Shown: positions 7,870 through 17,211 of the stretch, piece by piece
Numbering within the stretch: the stretch's first letter is position 1
Layout of the letters: each line of letters opens with the position of its first letter
Assembly (NCBI GenBank): GCA_946186205.1
Contig: CAMHMH010000006.1
Span: forward strand, 1 to 64,000
Reading direction: 5' to 3'
DNA from: an uncultured Fretibacterium sp.
Lineage (GTDB): Bacteria > Synergistota > Synergistia > Synergistales > Aminobacteriaceae
DNA length: 64,000 nt
Translations under genes and position numbers: made by a program
Notes under the pieces: generated by a model
Seen by the model: the letters and a program-made list of their open reading frames with translations, nothing else
Databases searched by the model: none
What the model was told of the DNA's origin: nothing

Positions 7870-9618
7870 ATGAATACTATACTCAAATACATACGCCGCC
7901 GTGAATGGCTCTTCATTGCCGCCGCTTTGCTCTTCACTGCCGCCCAGGTTAAACTTGAACTCCTTTTCCCTGAATACTTGAAGAATATTACTCTCCTCAT
8001 TCAGTCAGAAACTATTGATTTCCATGTCCTCAAAATATCATGCCTCAAAATGTTCGCGTTCGTCGCTGGAGCACTGATTTGCTCCGTCCTCACTGTGCTG
8101 TCCGTCGCGCTTCCGTCTTCTGTCATCACCTCAAGAATAAGGCAGGGAGTTTTCGACAAAATCATGGACTTCTCGCTTGAGGAAGTTGCGAAATTTTCAA
8201 CTCCTAGCTTAATCACAAGATGCACTTTTGACGTTATGCAGATTCAGTTCTTCTTTTCCGCCGCTCCTCCTATGCTTGCCCGCGCACTTTTCACAGGATG
8301 TATGGCAACTGCAGGGATATTAGGCAAAAATATAATCTGGACTTCAATAACAGGAGGCTCCGTAGCATTAATGCTCATGGTCATAATATGCCTGATTATT
8401 TTTCTGACACCGGCTACAATGAAAGTCAACAAGCTCACAGACAAGCTAAACAGAATCAGCCTCGAACATTTGACAGGGCTTCGTGTGCTTCATGCTTACA
8501 ACGCTTACGAGTTTCAGCAGAAAAAATTTGACGGCGTTAATGACGCAATCGCTGACACAAATATATACATCAATAACAGAATGGCTCTCATGTATCCGTC
8601 TGTAACTCTTTTCACTAATGTTACTTTCCTGCTGATATATTTCTCAGGCGTATTCATTCTCCAGCCTGAAGGCAAAACGCAAAACCTTCAGGCGTTCTCC
8701 GACATGATAGCCGCTGTGTCATATGCTGGGCAGGCAATATTCGCGTTCTTCTCTCTGACATATCTTCTTATGCTGACACCAAGGGTCATAGCCTCATCGA
8801 GACGCATCAATGAAGTACTAAGCGAGGACATAAAGATTAAGGACGGCGGGGGAGTATCAGTCAGCAAAAATGACACGGGCAGGGTAGAATTTCGCAATGT
8901 ATCATTCAGATACCCCGGAGCAGTCAAAGACGCTTTGAGCGGAATAACTTTCACAGTATCACCCGGGCAGACCGCCGCGATTATCGGCCCTACAGGCTCA
9001 GGCAAAACTTCTATTCTCAATCTCATTCCAAGACTCTATGACGCTACAGAAGGCGAGGTGTTAATTGACGGGTTCAGCGTGAAAGACTTCAAACTTAATG
9101 ACCTGCGTGAAAGGCTCGGCTATGTTCCTCAGAAGACTATGCTGTTCTCAATGACTATCGCTGAAAATATCGGGTACGGCGAAAGCTCAAGGTTCATATC
9201 AACCCTCGAACACATAAAGGAAGCCGCAGAGACCGGGCAGGCAAGAGAATTTATCGAGGCTCAGGAAGCAGGATACAATACGCAGGTTCAGCAGGGCGGG
9301 AAAAATTTTTCAGGAGGACAAAGACAGAGACTCACAATATCACGCGCAGTAAACCGTAACCCGGAAATATATATCTTTGATGACTCATTCTCAGCGCTTG
9401 ACTTCAAGACCGACAAAATCTTGCGCGCAAAACTACGTGAAACAGCAGGAAACGCCACAATAATTATAGTAGCCCAGAGAATCAGCACAATCAGGAACGC
9501 CGATAAAATTATCGTTCTCGACAAAGGACGCATCGCAGGGACAGGAACGCATGAAGAGCTTATGTCATCCTGCGGAATTTACAGAGAGATGGCAGAGTCC
9601 CAGTCAATCACACAGTAA
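7870..9618 (+). CDS. ABC exporter half-transporter, degenerate-site subunit
   Basis: 582 aa: an N-terminal transmembrane domain (about 1-310, six predicted helices) and a C-terminal nucleotide-binding domain. Walker A is GPTGSGKT and the signature is FSGGQRQR. Walker B ends in FDDSFSALD, so the catalytic glutamate is replaced by aspartate. In heterodimeric exporters of the TM287/288 or BmrCD type this marks the non-hydrolytic site. It pairs with the next gene, which has the complementary changes. Export of a lipid-linked or hydrophobic glycoside made by the upstream GT2 genes is a reasonable guess; drug export is the alternative. Confidence 0.85.
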   Translation: MNTILKYIRRREWLFIAAALLFTAAQVKLELLFPEYLKNITLLIQSETIDFHVLKISCLKMFAFVAGALICSVLTVLSVALPSSVITSRIRQGVFDKIMDFSLEEVAKFSTPSLITRCTFDVMQIQFFFSAAPPMLARALFTGCMATAGILGKNIIWTSITGGSVALMLMVIICLIIFLTPATMKVNKLTDKLNRISLEHLTGLRVLHAYNAYEFQQKKFDGVNDAIADTNIYINNRMALMYPSVTLFTNVTFLLIYFSGVFILQPEGKTQNLQAFSDMIAAVSYAGQAIFAFFSLTYLLMLTPRVIASSRRINEVLSEDIKIKDGGGVSVSKNDTGRVEFRNVSFRYPGAVKDALSGITFTVSPGQTAAIIGPTGSGKTSILNLIPRLYDATEGEVLIDGFSVKDFKLNDLRERLGYVPQKTMLFSMTIAENIGYGESSRFISTLEHIKEAAETGQAREFIEAQEAGYNTQVQQGGKNFSGGQRQRLTISRAVNRNPEIYIFDDSFSALDFKTDKILRAKLRETAGNATIIIVAQRISTIRNADKIIVLDKGRIAGTGTHEELMSSCGIYREMAESQSITQ

Positions 9619-9634
9619 GGAGCGGCGAAAAATT

Positions 9635-11380
9635 ATGTCAGTCCTAAAATTAATCATGCGCATATCAGCCTACGTAAAGAAATACCGCTTCAAATTGCTG
9701 GCGGCGTTCGTTTGCACTGCAGCAGGGTCATTGATGAATGTCGCATTCCCTGAAGTCGTAAGGCAAATCACTGACACTATTGCGGCTGGACTAAGCTCAT
9801 CCATAGACGTACCGGCTGTGATACGTTATTCGCTCGCTGGTTTGCTTCTTACGGCAGGGGGGTTCGTATTCTTGTTTTTGCAGAGCGCAATACTCCCGCA
9901 AGTCTCGCAGTTAATGAGCCGTGATATTCGCAGGGACATGAACAGGAAGACAGACAGAATACCGCTGTCATATTTCGACACGAGGCAGAACGGAGACACT
10001 TTGAGCCGAATAACTACTGACGTTGATATTTTCACGAACGCCGTTACGAATAACATCAGCGGGATAATATCATCTGTTGTTACGCTCGCGGGGTCATTGG
10101 CCATGATGCTCTACATCAACGTGATACTTACGCTTATAGTAGCGGCATTAAGCATAACATTCTTCACGCTGAACGCATTCCTGATGAGAAAGAGCCAGCC
10201 TTACTTCAATTCACAGCAGGAGCTTCTCGGAACGGTCAACGCAAAAGCAGAGGAAGCTATATCCGGCCATCTGGCAATAAAATCTTTCGGCGGCGAGAAC
10301 GGAGCAAAAAAAGATTTCTCAGAAAGCAACAGCAAACTTGCAAAAGACGCATGGATTTCACAGTTTGTTTCAGGAATGATGATGCCAATAATGAACGCGG
10401 GCGGGCTTTTCTGCCATGTTGCTGTAGTATGCTCCGGCGTTTTCCTGATGCTTCACAATGCAAGCGGCGTAACAATAGGCGTTATTGTTGCGTTCGTAAA
10501 CTATTCGGGAATATTCTCATCTGTTCTCACGAGCATTTCGCAGTTCATCTCGTCGCTTCAGCCGGCATTTTCGGCAACAGGGAGAATAATAGAGTTTCTT
10601 GACGCAGAAGAGTTCATAGAGAATGAATCAGGCAAAGTATTAGACAGTGTGAAAGGTGATATAACATTCTCTGATGTAAAGTTCGGATATGTGAAGGACA
10701 AAATAATAATTCACGGCTTCTCGGCAGACGTAAAAGCCGGGAGCAAAGTCGCAATCGTCGGCCCTACAGGAGCAGGGAAAAGCACGGTGATAAATCTTCT
10801 GTTGAGGTTCTACGAGCTTGACGGAGGTGAAATTCTTATCGACGGGATTTCTATTGCCGACTTGAAGCGTAGAAACCTTCATGAATTTATCGGTCTAGTT
10901 CCACAAGATATATGGACGTTTGAAGGCTCAATCCGGGATAACATAACGTACTCAAATGACAATGTATCAGATGAAAAACTTGATGAGATACTCAAAGCGT
11001 CAGGGCTGATGTATTTCGTAAGTGCGATGCCTGAAGGAGTAAATACGGTAATCAATGAGCAGTCAAACCTTTCAGCGGGACAAAGACAGCTCATAACAAT
11101 AGCCAGAGCGATGGCAAAAAATTCACCGATACTGATACTTGACGAGGCGACATCATCAGTAGACACGAGGACGGAGAAAATCATACAGTCAGCACTTGAT
11201 ACGCTCATGGCCGGAAGAACATCATTCATAATCGCTCACAGGCTCTCAACAATTCAGAACGCCGATTTGATTCTTGTCATGAAGGACGGGAATATAGTAG
11301 AGACTGGGAAGCATGACGAACTCCTAGCCATGAACGGAGTATATGCTGACATTTACCGCAGTCAGTTCGACACAAAATAA
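9635..11380 (+). CDS. ABC exporter half-transporter, catalytic partner subunit
   Basis: About 581 aa. Six-helix membrane domain followed by a nucleotide-binding domain with Walker A GPTGAGKS, signature LSAGQRQL and Walker B LILDEATSSVD with the catalytic glutamate present. The altered signature (LSAGQ) would face the degenerate Walker site of the partner, exactly the asymmetric arrangement of heterodimeric ABC exporters. I start at ATG 9635, which has AAGGAG upstream (about 9616-9621), not at the longer frame from 9551 that overlaps the previous gene by 68 bases. The stop abuts the stop of the convergent tolC-like gene; no terminator is visible between them. Confidence 0.85.
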   Translation: MSVLKLIMRISAYVKKYRFKLLAAFVCTAAGSLMNVAFPEVVRQITDTIAAGLSSSIDVPAVIRYSLAGLLLTAGGFVFLFLQSAILPQVSQLMSRDIRRDMNRKTDRIPLSYFDTRQNGDTLSRITTDVDIFTNAVTNNISGIISSVVTLAGSLAMMLYINVILTLIVAALSITFFTLNAFLMRKSQPYFNSQQELLGTVNAKAEEAISGHLAIKSFGGENGAKKDFSESNSKLAKDAWISQFVSGMMMPIMNAGGLFCHVAVVCSGVFLMLHNASGVTIGVIVAFVNYSGIFSSVLTSISQFISSLQPAFSATGRIIEFLDAEEFIENESGKVLDSVKGDITFSDVKFGYVKDKIIIHGFSADVKAGSKVAIVGPTGAGKSTVINLLLRFYELDGGEILIDGISIADLKRRNLHEFIGLVPQDIWTFEGSIRDNITYSNDNVSDEKLDEILKASGLMYFVSAMPEGVNTVINEQSNLSAGQRQLITIARAMAKNSPILILDEATSSVDTRTEKIIQSALDTLMAGRTSFIIAHRLSTIQNADLILVMKDGNIVETGKHDELLAMNGVYADIYRSQFDTK

Positions 11381-12880
11381 CTAATTGAGGGGGGCTGAGT
11401 CCTTTTGCTGTGTGAAAGGTTCCCAGCCTCCTCCCAATGCTTTGAACAACGCGACAAGATTCATCATCTTCCGTCCGTCGCTCGTCGCGCAGTCATCTTC
11501 AAGGGAGTAAACCGCCTGCATCGCCGTAAGCACTTCATTGAACGTAACGAGACCCTGAAAATATTTGTCCCTCGCTATGTCCAATGCAGATTGAGCCGAT
11601 GAGAGTCCGCGCTTTAGGATGGTATTGCGTTCGGCCTCCTGAGCGTTTGCTGTGAGAGCGTTGCGGACTTCCGAGACAGCTTGAAGTATAGTCTTCTCAT
11701 AAGCCGCAAAATATTGTTCCTCTCGTGCCGTCTGAATGCGTATGTTCTTCCTTATTGCGCCGCTGTTGAATACCGGCCATGTTATTCGAGGGCCTATGCT
11801 GAACGCCTGACTTCCCGCGTCAAAAAAATTACCCGTCGAAAAACTTTCAAGACCTATTGACCCCGCAAGTGATATTACAGGATAATAGCTCTTCTCTGCT
11901 GACTTGCGCCGCGAAATCTGCGCTGTAAATGCCTTCTCAGCCGCCGTTATGTCGGGACGCTGCCTCAATGACTCCGCAGGTATTCCGACAAGCCTTGACG
12001 TATCAGCTTCAGGGATCTTCACATCATGATTCTTTGCTGACAATAATTCTGTGAGCGTCCCGGGGATTTCACCTGTGAGAATAGCAAGCGCGTTCATAGT
12101 CTCGCTGATTGACTGAATAATAGATGGAATTGCTGATTTAGTGCGTTCAAGGGTATATTCTGACTGCTGAACTGAAAGCTCATCACGTAACCCGGCCAAA
12201 TGCTGAGACTTCACAAGCTCGTAAATATCTCTCTGCACTTCTATATTCTTCTCAGCAATTTTCAAACGCTCCTGCAACATTCTCAGGGTTATATAGTTTG
12301 TCGCCACTTCAGCCGATAAACTTACCCACGCGCTTTGAAGTGTAGCCTCTTGTCCCTCTAACGCCATCTTGTTAGCTTTAAGCTCATCTGATTTCTTCCC
12401 GAAAAAATCAAGCTCCCAGCTCGCATCCATTCCGACACGGTATAAGTTGTTGCTTCCTGCTTTTGTCGAATGATCAGAAGCCCGCGAATTTGTCCACAAT
12501 GCTCCGCCGTCTGCCTTCGGGGACATTCCCGCCATCGTTGCGCCGACCTGCGCTCTTGCCTCTAAAACTCTTGCGCGGGCTGTAGCCATGTCCTTGTTGT
12601 TTGCGAATGACATCTCGATTAACTGAGTCAGAGTCTCATCACCGAAACTGCTCCACCATTCAGCAAGCGTGTTTACGTGTTTCTTTCCAGTGTGAGAGCT
12701 TATCAGTTTATCCCACTTTGAACCCTCGTAATTCACTTCATCCGCTGACGTGTAAAGCCTCACAAGATTTAGCCAGTCTTTGTCCGCGCTGTCTGTCAAA
12801 ACACTTCCGCCGAACGCATAAACAGGAAGCGCAATAATTATCATCACCGGCAGAAGAAAACTCTTAATCCTCATCATCAT
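11381..12880 (-). CDS. TolC/NodT-family outer-membrane efflux protein
   Basis: About 499 aa. The protein has a hydrophobic signal segment (about residues 5-25, KSFLLPVMIIIALPVYAFGG) and two repeated outer membrane efflux domains rich in coiled-coil helices, typical of the trimeric channel of RND pumps. The start is uncertain: an ATG/GAT-rich repeat gives many in-frame ATGs between 12874 and 12922. I chose the first of the three consecutive ATGs that directly precede the signal peptide. It overlaps the 3' end of the RND gene and is probably translationally coupled to it. Third gene of the acrA-acrB-tolC operon. Confidence 0.85.
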   Translation of the reverse strand: MMMRIKSFLLPVMIIIALPVYAFGGSVLTDSADKDWLNLVRLYTSADEVNYEGSKWDKLISSHTGKKHVNTLAEWWSSFGDETLTQLIEMSFANNKDMATARARVLEARAQVGATMAGMSPKADGGALWTNSRASDHSTKAGSNNLYRVGMDASWELDFFGKKSDELKANKMALEGQEATLQSAWVSLSAEVATNYITLRMLQERLKIAEKNIEVQRDIYELVKSQHLAGLRDELSVQQSEYTLERTKSAIPSIIQSISETMNALAILTGEIPGTLTELLSAKNHDVKIPEADTSRLVGIPAESLRQRPDITAAEKAFTAQISRRKSAEKSYYPVISLAGSIGLESFSTGNFFDAGSQAFSIGPRITWPVFNSGAIRKNIRIQTAREEQYFAAYEKTILQAVSEVRNALTANAQEAERNTILKRGLSSAQSALDIARDKYFQGLVTFNEVLTAMQAVYSLEDDCATSDGRKMMNLVALFKALGGGWEPFTQQKDSAPLN

Positions 12881-15800
12881 ATTCATCATCTTCATCATCT
12901 TCATATTCATCATCGTCATCATTTCTTTCTCTCATTCCCAGCATGGACTTTACGCCCTCTCTTAATGTCTGCATCATCACGAACAACCCGGGTATCAGGA
13001 ATATTCCCAGCACAGTAGCCAGCGACATCCCGAAAAACATTACAGTGCCGACATGTATACGGCTCGCAGCTCCTGCACCTGTCGCAAAAAGCATAGGTGC
13101 AACTCCAAGCACGCACGTGAATGCCGTCATCAATACAGACCTGAATCGTTCACGAGCCGCCTCAGCCGCTGAAGCAATTATTGATGAACCGCGCTGTTCA
13201 CGCTCTTCTTTCGCAAACTCGATGATTAATATAGCGTTCTTTGTAGCAAGCCCCACAAGCAGAAGTATTCCTAACTGAGTGTAAACGCTTGTTGTTATGC
13301 CCATTATTAGTATACCGGCAAGCGCGCCTAATATCGCAATAGGAAGCGAGAGCATAACGCCTAAAGGAGTAAGCCAGCTTTCATACTGCGCGACTAGGAA
13401 CAAATAACCGAATATGACAGCCGCCGCGATTATCCAGATGAATTGATTGCCTTCACGCTGTTCCTGATACGTTTGACCGTACCATTCATATGTGTAGCCT
13501 TCAGGAAGCCCGCCTGATAATTCTATTATTTTCTGAATCACTTGGCCGCTTGAATAACCTTCAGCAGGCATCACAGTAAAGTCAGCGCAAGGATACATGT
13601 TGTAGCGTCCTATACTGCGTGGAGCTGTGATTTCCCTGACATTAACAACGCTTGATAACGGCACTTGCTCACCCCATATATTAGACAGCCTGATTCTGCT
13701 TATGTCGTCAGCGGAGTTTCTGAAACGCCAGTCGCTTTGAAGCATTACTTTGTTAAGCTGTGAGCCGATATTTATATCATTGATGTAGCTCTGTCCGAAA
13801 TACATACCGAGCACCGAGAACACATCCGACAGAGCAACGCCCATTCTTTCAGATTTAACCCTGTCAACGTCAACAAAAAGGTGAGGAGTCTGGGCGGTAT
13901 ATGTAGTGAAAGCATATGCGATTTCTTCAGCGGCATTAAGTTTAGCGGCGAAATCTTTTGCGGTATTCTCAAGCCCGGCTGTGTCAAACTGGCCTGTAAC
14001 TTGTAGCTTCATTTCGAGAGCGTTCGACATTCCCAAGCCGGGTATGCCTGCCATAGCAAAAGAGTATATAGAAGCCTGGTTATATTTTGAGTACAGAGCA
14101 TTCATTTTAGCCATGACAGCACTTTGCGACAAATCCGGCGACTTTCTTTCGTCCCAGTTATCAAGAGTTATGATGAACATTCCCATATTTTCGCCAGTTC
14201 CCCCCGTCATGCTGTAACCAACTATACCCGTGTCATTGTTCACTCCGGGGATTTCAGCGAGTTCCGGCATGAGTGAAGTTACTACGTCGGAAGTTCTCTG
14301 CTTTGACGCTCCTTCAGGAAGCTGAACCATACCCATAATTGCGCCCTGGTCCTCATCGGGTATAAACGTTGAAGGAGTTGACTTCATGATGAACCAAGAC
14401 GCTGCGCACGATGCGGCAAGGCACAGCATAAGGACGATAAAACTTCGCGCAATAAGCATAGAGCCTCTGACGAAAACATTTGTGCTTAGTTCAAGCGACT
14501 TGTTGAACCAAGCGAGCGGGCCTCTAGTCTTTGGGGTTATGTCGGTGAGGAGGTAAGCGCACATAGCCGGGCTGAGAGTGAAAGCGACGAAAGTTGAGCA
14601 GACTACAGCGAATGACATAGTAACGCCGAACTGCTTGTAGATTTCTCCCGTAATGCCTCCCATCATAGCGACAGGAACGAATATAGCGAGGAACACAAGA
14701 GTAGTAGCAATCATAGGGCCGCTGACATCCTTCATAGCGCGTTCGGTGGCTTCGGCAGGCGGAAGGCCTTCATGTTCCATGACGTAAAGCACTCTTTCAA
14801 CGACAACAATAGCATCATCAACAACAGTTCCGATAACCAGCACAAGCCCGAAAAGAGTGAATGTGTTAATTGAATACCCCAGTACGGACAGGCTGATGAA
14901 AGACGCGAGGAGTGAGACAGGAATAGCCGCGCTTGGGACGAGAGTAACTTTCCAGTTTTGCAGGAACAAATAGCATACGAGAATAACAAGCCCGAAAGTA
15001 ATGAAAAGCGTCTCTATAATCTCGCGGATAGATATTTTCACAAAGTTAGTAGAGTCATACGGTATGACGAACTCGACATCATCAGGAAGGCTCCTGCTCA
15101 TCTCATCAACGACCGCTTTAACCCCTGACATGACATCAAGGGCGTTTGCGTCCGAAGTCTGAGACATCATAAGCATTGCGCACGGCTGTCCCTTGTAAGT
15201 GGCATTCATGCTGTAAGACTCCGCGCCGAACTCAATCCGTGCGACATCCTTCAGCCTGACTATATCACCCTCCCTGTTTCGCTTGATGATAATTTCTTCA
15301 AACTCGCTGGCAGTAGAGAGCCTTCCTCTTGAGACCATAGAATAGACTAAAGGCCCTTGGTTTCCAGTTGACGGAGCCGCGCCTACAGTGCCTAAAGCCG
15401 CCTGTAAATTCTGGCTTCTTATAGCCGCCGCAACATCAGAGGCATTGAGATTCATGGAAGATAACTTTTCCGGGTCAATCCATATCCTGACGCTGTAGCT
15501 TGCGCCCATGACAGAGACACCGCCCATGCCGCGAATACGTTTGAGCCTGTTTATGACATTTGCCGAAGCGTAGTTAGTGAGGAACAAATCATCCCTTGTC
15601 CCTTTGGGAGAAATCAGAGTGAGGACTCCTATCATGCCGGTATTAGAAGAGTTTATGCTGATGCCCATAGTATTAACGACCTGCGGAAGGCGTGATGTAG
15701 TACCGTGAATTCTGTTCTGAACCTTAATGAGAGCCATATCGGGATTAGTGCCGCTTTCAAAAGTGATAGTCAGCGCGTATGCTCCGTTGTTTGTGGAAGA

Positions 15801-16043
15801 TGAGTTCATATAGAGCATTCTTTCAACGCCGTTGATGGCTTCTTCGATGGGAGTGCCGACGGTAGTTGCGATAGTCTGAGCGTCAGCGCCTGGGTATAAA
15901 GCGACGACAATAATTTGAGGAGGTGCGATATTGGGATATTGCGTGATTGGTAGTTTGAGAGCGCACAACGCGCCAGAAATCATGAGAATAGCTGAAAGGA
16001 CGATAGCGAAACGGGGACGGCGTATAAAGAATTTCGAGAACAT
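12864..16043 (-). CDS. RND (HAE1) multidrug efflux pump, AcrB-like
   Basis: 1059 aa, full length for the family. The N-terminus FFIRRPRFAIVLSAILM is typical. The proton-relay pair is seen in TM4 as GTVVDDAIVVVE, with the partner lysine in GLATKNAILIIE. Proton-driven inner-membrane pump working with the periplasmic adaptor (next gene upstream) and the TolC-like channel. The C-terminus is an unusual acidic tail of Asp, Glu and Tyr (about 20 residues) encoded by GAT/GAA repeats that also encode the start region of the downstream gene. Substrate unknown; the location suggests a role with the flanking biosynthetic genes, but a general efflux role is equally possible. Confidence 0.93.
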   Translation of the reverse strand: MFSKFFIRRPRFAIVLSAILMISGALCALKLPITQYPNIAPPQIIVVALYPGADAQTIATTVGTPIEEAINGVERMLYMNSSSTNNGAYALTITFESGTNPDMALIKVQNRIHGTTSRLPQVVNTMGISINSSNTGMIGVLTLISPKGTRDDLFLTNYASANVINRLKRIRGMGGVSVMGASYSVRIWIDPEKLSSMNLNASDVAAAIRSQNLQAALGTVGAAPSTGNQGPLVYSMVSRGRLSTASEFEEIIIKRNREGDIVRLKDVARIEFGAESYSMNATYKGQPCAMLMMSQTSDANALDVMSGVKAVVDEMSRSLPDDVEFVIPYDSTNFVKISIREIIETLFITFGLVILVCYLFLQNWKVTLVPSAAIPVSLLASFISLSVLGYSINTFTLFGLVLVIGTVVDDAIVVVERVLYVMEHEGLPPAEATERAMKDVSGPMIATTLVFLAIFVPVAMMGGITGEIYKQFGVTMSFAVVCSTFVAFTLSPAMCAYLLTDITPKTRGPLAWFNKSLELSTNVFVRGSMLIARSFIVLMLCLAASCAASWFIMKSTPSTFIPDEDQGAIMGMVQLPEGASKQRTSDVVTSLMPELAEIPGVNNDTGIVGYSMTGGTGENMGMFIITLDNWDERKSPDLSQSAVMAKMNALYSKYNQASIYSFAMAGIPGLGMSNALEMKLQVTGQFDTAGLENTAKDFAAKLNAAEEIAYAFTTYTAQTPHLFVDVDRVKSERMGVALSDVFSVLGMYFGQSYINDINIGSQLNKVMLQSDWRFRNSADDISRIRLSNIWGEQVPLSSVVNVREITAPRSIGRYNMYPCADFTVMPAEGYSSGQVIQKIIELSGGLPEGYTYEWYGQTYQEQREGNQFIWIIAAAVIFGYLFLVAQYESWLTPLGVMLSLPIAILGALAGILIMGITTSVYTQLGILLLVGLATKNAILIIEFAKEEREQRGSSIIASAAEAARERFRSVLMTAFTCVLGVAPMLFATGAGAASRIHVGTVMFFGMSLATVLGIFLIPGLFVMMQTLREGVKSMLGMRERNDDDDEYEDDEDDEYDDED

Positions 16044-16053
16044 TTTATGTTAA

Positions 16054-17109
16054 TCACTTATCCTGTATATTAACTTTTGCTCCGTCAGAAAGAGACTGTA
16101 TGCCATAGAGCGCGACAATATCTCCTGACTTAACGCCTGACACTACCATGTTTTCACCAGAAGTGCCAAGACTCTTAACGCGCTTTATTTTAGCCGTATC
16201 ACCCTCTATGACGAACACATAATTTCCGTCTAAGTCAGACAAGACAGAAGCCTGAGGAACTAAGACACCTTTTGTTTCATTAATAGGCTTGAAGACAATT
16301 CTGACCATAGCGCCCGGGAGCAGAATATTATTGTTGTTGGTGAAGCTCCATCGCATAGAGACAGTGCCCGTAGAAGTGTTTACGGAATTGTCAGCGAAAT
16401 CCATTTTTCCCGACCCTGATTCAGAGTATGAAGACCCGTCCGAAAGAATAAGCTCAGTGGTGTAAGAATTGTTATGCCACGAAGCATAGTCCTGCTCAGA
16501 AATGGAGAAAGCGACTCTGATGGGGTTCATTTGAATGATGGATGTTAATTCAGAATTTGTAGTGATGTAATTACCTTTTGTGAAAGAAGCCCTGCCAGTT
16601 ACGCCGGAAATAGGAGCTGTAATTCTAGTTCTGTTCAAATCAATTTGTGCGAGTAGTAAGTTAGCTTTTGCTTCAGCGATTGAAGCCTGAGCCTGTTTGA
16701 TGTCATTGTCAGCGTTGTCGATGTCAGAAGCGGAAATACTCTTTTTGTCAGCGGCCTTTAACCGTTTCATGTACTTTTGTGCTCTGTCTAAAGCTGCCTC
16801 AGAGCGTGCGAGCTGAGCTTTCCTGAGATCTACATTTGCTTTGTACTGAGAACTTTCGAGAGAGAAAAGAGTTGAGCCTGCTTTGACGTAAGAGCCTTCA
16901 TTGAAGTGAACCCTTGAGATTTTAGCAGAGAGTTCTGGCCTGACAGTAACGCGCTGAATTGCTTCCACAGTTCCGATATATTCCTTTGTTATATCTGCAG
17001 AGCCTTCCTGAGCTTTGCGTGCAGTTACGTTAATAAGTTGCGCGGCTTGTGAAGGACATGCGAGAAAAAGCGCAAAGAGGAAAATCGGAATAACCAAAAA
17101 ATTTTTCAT
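16054..17109 (-). CDS. RND efflux periplasmic adaptor (membrane fusion protein), AcrA-like
   Basis: About 351 aa. Signal peptide MKNFLVIPIFLFALFLACPS, then a barrel-sandwich (lipoyl) domain split by an alpha-hairpin, and a beta-barrel, as in HlyD/AcrA adaptors. A Cys lies in the signal region (FLAC) but the lipobox is weak, so signal peptidase I cleavage is as likely as lipidation. I start at ATG 17109 because AAAGGAGGAG lies immediately upstream; the frame is open to 17217 but without a better site. First gene of the efflux operon, transcribed divergently from the carboxylesterase operon. Confidence 0.9.
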   Translation of the reverse strand: MKNFLVIPIFLFALFLACPSQAAQLINVTARKAQEGSADITKEYIGTVEAIQRVTVRPELSAKISRVHFNEGSYVKAGSTLFSLESSQYKANVDLRKAQLARSEAALDRAQKYMKRLKAADKKSISASDIDNADNDIKQAQASIAEAKANLLLAQIDLNRTRITAPISGVTGRASFTKGNYITTNSELTSIIQMNPIRVAFSISEQDYASWHNNSYTTELILSDGSSYSESGSGKMDFADNSVNTSTGTVSMRWSFTNNNNILLPGAMVRIVFKPINETKGVLVPQASVLSDLDGNYVFVIEGDTAKIKRVKSLGTSGENMVVSGVKSGDIVALYGIQSLSDGAKVNIQDK

Positions 17110-17139
17110 AAGCTCTCCTCCTTTGAATGAACGCGGTAA

Positions 17140-17190
17140 ATTGTAACCGTGAAAAAAAATTTGGCAATATGAAATGGTTTGTATTATTAT
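17140..17190. promoter_or_regulatory. Overlapping divergent promoters sharing a palindromic -35
   Basis: Minus strand, towards acrA: TTGCCA (17167-17162), 16-base spacer, TACAAT (17145-17140). Plus strand, towards the esterase: TTGGCA (17161-17166), 18-base spacer, TATTAT (17185-17190). The two -35 boxes are the same palindromic TTGGCAA. RNA polymerase could therefore serve only one side at a time. No regulator gene is adjacent. Confidence 0.5.
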
Positions 17191-17211
17191 TGCACATAAA
17201 CTCAAAGAGAA

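Noticed and set aside
12864-12922. CRISPR or long repeat array
   Set aside because: It is a coding trinucleotide-like repeat of about 60 bases without spacers; no CRISPR array or cas gene is seen in the window.
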